A stretch of DNA of 46,344 nucleotides from Priapulus caudatus (lineage: Eukaryota; Priapulida; Priapulimorpha; Priapulimorphida; Priapulidae), in contig NW_014578164.1 of assembly GCF_000485595.1 (NCBI RefSeq), positions 13,302 to 59,645 on the forward strand, given 5' to 3'. This document shows, piece after piece, positions 41,380 to 46,344 of the stretch. The translations under genes and the position numbers were made by a program. Position 1 is the first letter of the stretch. Each line of letters opens with the position of its first letter. The notes under the pieces were generated by a model. That model ran no database searches. It worked only from the letters and a program-made list of their open reading frames with translations, and was not told the DNA's origin.

Positions 41380-44300
41380 CGGAGACCCAGTCTTAAAATA
41401 TGAAAGTAAATTAATAAGCAGATCGAATTACTAAAAGTTCAGTGATGAAAATAATTCTGTTTGTGCAAATGGGAGGGATCGGAAGAGGAAAATCTATGAT
41501 TTAGCGCTAATCAACAATTAATTGCCATTATAGAGTCTGCATTTGCTAATAAGCGCTTATGACAACTAGCTTAGAAATCCTGGATAGGCAGTAATAATGG
41601 CTGGTCATTGCCCACGGAAGGTGTGCGGATTTAAGTCACGCAAAAAGTACATACAAAACTAAAGACAGTGAACAACGAAAGCTGTTTTTAGTTTTCCTGA
41701 GACGAATTTTATTATGTTATTTTTATTTCAGGGCGCAGTTTGCTCAGGAACCTATAATTGCAAAACTAATCGGAGAGGAGCAAACGGAGATCAGAGGAGA
41801 GAACAACAGAGGAGGAGGCACAGGCAGAGTAGAGAGAATCACAGAAGAGGAGAGACTGAGTAACTAAGAGGAGAGAGAGGGCCCCCCCCAAGCAGCAGAC
41901 AGGATGCAGCGCAACGACAAGGCTCAGAACAAATCAGGCGAAACATGAATGGTGAGGAAAGTTTTGATTAGGCAGTGAAATAAGCAACATCTATTACCAG
42001 ACTGAGAAAAACAACTGACGGAGGGTAGGAGGTGCATTCCGGTTCAATTTAGAAAAAAAGGACCTATGAATCCATTGTATATGATTTTCAAATTTAAAGA
42101 ATATGATTATCACATACGATACATTAGTAATATAATTCTTTGTAGATACAAGGGCATAACCACACGCACAGAGGCGAGAACTTTGATTAGATACGACATA
42201 ATCAACCCAAAGTAGATGAATGAGACATATGGTAGACCAAAGCGACCCGGGCCAGGGGGTCTCGAGAGTAGCGGGCAAAGAACTTAGCCTAATATAAGGC
42301 GCAACTAATATAAGCTATGCTAGTAATTTAAAATAGTAAGAAATAAGCAAGAATTAAAATATCTCTTTGATGGTAAGTATGGTCCTGGTCGCACTGACAC
42401 GAAAAATCTCCCCAATCGAGCTAAGAAGTACTAATAGCAGTATATAAAATAGGAAGGGATTCGTACTGGCTCGCCAGCGCTCGACTAAGAAAGAACCAAA
42501 CTCTATAGGGCCATATCTGGTGCGATTGGTCTGGACCGTAATCCTTGTCCCCCGTCGATGCAACACGGCCGGAGCTTTTGGCAATGACTATGTCAGGGCC
42601 CTCGCATTTTATCCATACAATAAAGGTTCAAGCTATACAAAAGGCATGTGAGATCATGGACTGGGACCATAGGGCTCTGGCGAACTGCTCCTTGTGAGCG
42701 GCGTAGTCAGTGTTCAACACCATCATCGTTGAGCACATTATACACAATGACAAAAGGTCTCTCGACACGGCGTGGATCGTCCCGTCAAAAGAACATCGGG
42801 TAGGAACACATTGCCTCTTGCTGTATCAAGGAACCAGGAAGAGACTAGTCAATAAGGCACGTTACGAAAGTAGTAATGCTTTGAAGACTTGTTTATCCTG
42901 TTCGCAGACACTTTTCAACGTTGTACATAAAACATTTTTTTATTCTGGTGCCAAACCTTTTAAGTGTCCTGTGACATCGTGGGCATGGTAAACGTGGCTG
43001 TACAACTGTAACAATTCAAAATTCAACCTATTAGAATAAACTACGCTACAATATTAGATCAGTCAGGATGGTAGAATGAGGATTTTAATCGAGATTTGTA
43101 GATTCATAGAAGTACATTGTATTTTTAAGCAACGATCGTAGCTAAGGCAACGTAGAGACATACTCGTCAGAAATACATAAATCATTTTTAATGAGTCGTA
43201 GATTTGGAAGATATGTTTTTAAGTGAACCATTTAACGAAAGTAAAGGGTGTCGGCCGAATGTAGAGATAAAAAAATGAATTTATTTTTAGTATAACCTAC
43301 TTCCTTTTGCGGAAATAATGTATTCTTCCATTCACGGATTGTGCCCGCAAGCTAGTTTGATAGTATAGGACTTTGTCGACTTGAGAACTAGCAGGGCCGC
43401 TACGCGGCTGGGCTGCATGTTTTGCCCAAGATCTGTCACTGAGCAAACCAATCACGATGTAACTACATGTAGGCACGAATTATTGTTGCATGTAAATGAC
43501 ATGTCAACACTGTAGTAGATAATCGTGGATTTGGTTAGAATTGAACCAACATAATTTAGTCCATGTATCGTTAGCGTCGCATAAATGTGGTGTGGTGGGG
43601 TGTCAAATATTGGAATTTAAATAATCTTTACGTTGTTTTTCTATACTATGTGCAAATGAAATGAAACCTATTACTACTTTGGTTAGCAGCAAGAAAGACT
43701 TGTGTAATAATTTTTTCTTTGCCCAGAAAGTTGAGCAAAGGTAGTTTATAACGATGACGCTCTAGGAGGTGGAGCGAACTTGCACTGTGTGGAAGGCAGT
43801 GACTCGGCGACAAAAAGAATAGATAAGGGGTAGTAGAGTATTATCTGATCTGACAGGTAGTACGCTTGCTGGGGCGCTGACTTTTTGTTCTTGTGACTAG
43901 ATGCTTGCTTGAACTTGAAATGTATTTAGTAGAGCAACACGCATATAAAGAATGGACTAAGGAGTACTGTATTAGAAAAAGTGATCTGAAAATATTACAG
44001 TAAGTAACTAGCATACAGAGGAAAGCCCAGCGAGGTGCTGTCCAGCCTGGCCGATGAGACCCGTCACTTTGCAGGGCGCGGGCACAGATAACAACCCCCC
44101 TCAGTTGATATCAAATCAGACACACGATCATCTGGTTACACACAGAACGCATGTTTAGGAAGGAAAGGAGTTTAAAAGTTATCGTGCAAGGGGACGAGGG
44201 CGTGCAGAATGGGAGCGGTGAATATTATTCTTTTCTGCAAAAAAGAGCCCTTTCGTCGTGACGTGACGTCAGGAAGTCTACTCAACACGATCCAGTGCTG

Positions 44301-45340
44301 TAGATATGAGTGACTCCAAAATGTGTATGTACGAGATTGAGCATGAGGAGTATCTGATTAGACTCCCTGGATGTGGGACGTTCGGTAAGCAAGTGGGAAT
44401 GAGTGGTGCCGGGCCTGATTTCTGACACTTGGAACACAATAGTTAAGATAATGGAAGTACAATATTTACTGGATTTTTGATCGTCATAGTATGGTACCCC
44501 AGGTTTGACAAGATGCAAGACAAATCTACAAATATTATTTGGTTCAGGTGCAATGAGAGGGGGGAATACTGTACTGAAATATGGAAGGAGCCGCGTAGAA
44601 CCAATAGAGATGGAGAGATGTAGCCAATAGCAAAAAAACTGTACCTTACCGACCGCGAAACAAGGGACTGCCTGACCGAGAGCGGAGCGCATGGATAACT
44701 AGATACAACAAGCCTATGCACGCTGACTTTGCCTGACATCGCAGTGCTGTTAAGAGGACCTATCGACACCTGTGCAATTACTTCCATAACAGTGCATCTG
44801 AGCCATCACGACTGACCACTCCTCACTGCAGCCAGACACTGGGATTGCATGGTTACAATAAAAGATTTTGGCAAAATCTAACAGGTTGGTGTAAACAATA
44901 AAGAGTACTTTTTCTTCTCTTACTGTATTTCATAAGCTTGCGAAAACGAATTTGGCGAGAGGTTTTTCCATGGCGATCGTTTGCGATTCTGCTCAATAGC
45001 GAATGTACAGTCTATGAAGTCCTGGATATTCGTTGGCCTCATAACTAAACGTTTCGTTTAAATGTCCTAACTAGGTCTTCACTGCCCCGGCCATAAACAG
45101 GCAACGGGCGGTTCACAGAGAGAGCAGACATGCATGTCTCTGCCAACCCAACTGTCAGAATCGCAGAACGTGCTGTAAATTGCGCGAAAATTTGAAACGT
45201 AAGTTGATTAATTTACTGCATATCAAGTTGAACGCAGCTGATGTGGGACGTTCGTCTATATCTAGGTCGCCTATGGGCCCCGTGCTAGAAATCTAGTGTC
45301 TGAGTTATCGCATTGGCCGAGTTATATTCCGGTAGATAGT
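41380..45340. other. About 4 kb without recognised features
   Basis: No exon, RNA gene or clear transposon could be supported on either strand. Short open frames (for example 42354-42584 and 44282-44787 on the minus strand) lack motifs and splice context. Confidence 0.4.
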
Positions 45341-45344
45341 CCAT

Positions 45345-46344
45345 TGGTCCGAGAGAGAGAGAGACGAAAGAGAGAGAGGAGAGAGAAAGAGCGAGACGGG
45401 AAGTTAGAGAGAGAGAGAGCGAGAGAGAAGAGCGAGAGAGAGAGAAGAGAGAATGAGAGAGAGAGAGACGCCGGAGGGAGGAGCGGAGAGGATAGAGACG
45501 AGAGAGAGAAAGAGATGACGACGCCAACAATAAGGAGAGCATAGGGACAGGAGAGAAAGAGAGAGAAGTATGCAGAGAGATCGAGAAGAACGGGAGAGCG
45601 CGCAGCGAGAGAGAGGAGAGAGAGAGAGAAGAGAAAAAAGAGAGAGTAAGAGAGAGAGCAGAGAGAGAGATGAGAGAGAGAGAAGAGGGAGAGTAGACGA
45701 GAGAGAAAACCAGGAGGCGAAAGAGCAGCAGATGGTAGGAACAAACGACGCGCATTCGACAGAGGAACGGAATACGATGCCCAGAGACAAAGACGACCAC
45801 AGACACAGCCAGACGCAGAGACCCACGACGACGCCACATTGCACGATGAGGCGATGCCTGGCAGCCCGACCACCGAGAAAGAGCGCGCCACTCGAGAGAA
45901 GGACGGGACAGCAGAGACGCGGAGGCAACGACGAGAAGACGGAAAAGAGACGAGACAGACGACGAGAGAGAGAGAGCAGACGAGAGAGAGAGAGAGCAGA
46001 CTGACAGGAGAGAGAGAAAAGAGAGAGACGGAGGCGTGAGAGAGTACGAGAGATAAGTAGCTGAGTATGAGAGAGAGAGAAGTTAGATGTTTTTAGACAC
46101 AAGAAGCGGAGAAAAAGATCGAGTTAGGAGAGTAAGAGAGAGAGAGACGTACTTCATGAGATGCAAGACAGAGAACGAGAAGAGAGAAGATGAATTCCGA
46201 GATAGTAACGGAAGGAGTTATGAGGATATGAGGAGAGAGAGTAAGAGAGGCAAGGGTACCTAAGTGAGGAGGAAAGAGGGAGGAAGAAGGAGAAGGCTGA
46301 TATTTAGGCTGGTACCGAGAGAGAGAGGATGGAGAGAGGGATTA
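45345..46344. repeat. 1 kb GAGA-type purine-rich tract
   Basis: Dense GAGAGAGA with frequent interruptions runs to the window end. Ser-Leu open frames on the minus strand and Arg-Glu ones on the plus strand are composition artefacts. The GA run is broken so irregularly that uncorrected read errors are possible. Confidence 0.9.

Noticed and set aside
41118-41434. Arg/Glu-rich frames (also 45296-46102)
   Set aside because: GA dinucleotide tracts, open in several frames without other content.

Overview
This is animal nuclear DNA, most likely from a marine invertebrate. Genes are split by introns with GT-AG junctions, the intergenic space is full of microsatellites, minisatellites and MITE-like elements, and there are Helitron, Penelope-like and hAT-type remnants. 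Two assembly gaps of N (16527-17175 and 29530-30261) and one stray n near 4703 show a draft assembly. The species cannot be fixed from sequence alone. The repeat style and gene content would suit an echinoderm, a hemichordate or another aquatic invertebrate.

Two host genes can be rebuilt by hand, both on the minus strand. The first is a secreted astacin-family zinc metalloprotease in 11 coding exons between 20808 and 7635. All intron phases match and the product is 481 residues: signal peptide, propeptide with an aspartate-switch motif, basic cleavage site, astacin catalytic domain with [12 protein letters not shown] and the Met-turn, an EGF-like module, a thrombospondin-1-like module and an unfamiliar six-cysteine C-terminal tail. 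A non-coding first exon near 22402-22590 with a TATA-like box upstream is likely. The second is a four-helix membrane protein of the MS4A/CD20-like type in two coding exons (36685-36488 and 33790-33149, 279 residues), with a proline/tyrosine-rich cytoplasmic tail.

Layout: 1-620 is the 3' end of a decayed Helitron, including a hairpin plus CTAG terminus. 1721-2595 is an 875 bp palindromic element with 31 bp perfect arms and GA/TC-rich interior. 3396-3463 is a THAP-domain first exon with a nonsense codon. 4020-4600 is LTR-like. 7635-20816 is the astacin gene. Its introns hold microsatellites, a gap and, in the 3.8 kb fifth catalytic-region intron, a decayed same-strand gene of an uncharacterised mobile-element-like family (12518-14800). 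21629-21821 is a clean hAT MITE with 8 bp target duplication. 25001-26062 combines a dispersed repeat and a Penelope-like reverse transcriptase fragment. 26595-29100 is a CT-rich tract followed by two GC-rich minisatellites. 30798-31130 is a CpG/CpA-rich minisatellite. 32650-32923 is a MITE. 33149-36685 is the MS4A-like gene, whose intron carries a TIR-bounded tandem repeat element and a solo-LTR-like segment. 37155-40560 is repeats: a dispersed module, a 207 bp satellite and a 481 bp hAT-like MITE. 41118-46344 is largely low-complexity purine-rich DNA and sequence in which I recognise nothing.

I see no prokaryotic operon, CRISPR array or defence system. The items most worth following are the astacin C-terminal architecture, the large palindromic element, the decayed mobile-element-like gene family, and several structured non-autonomous repeats.
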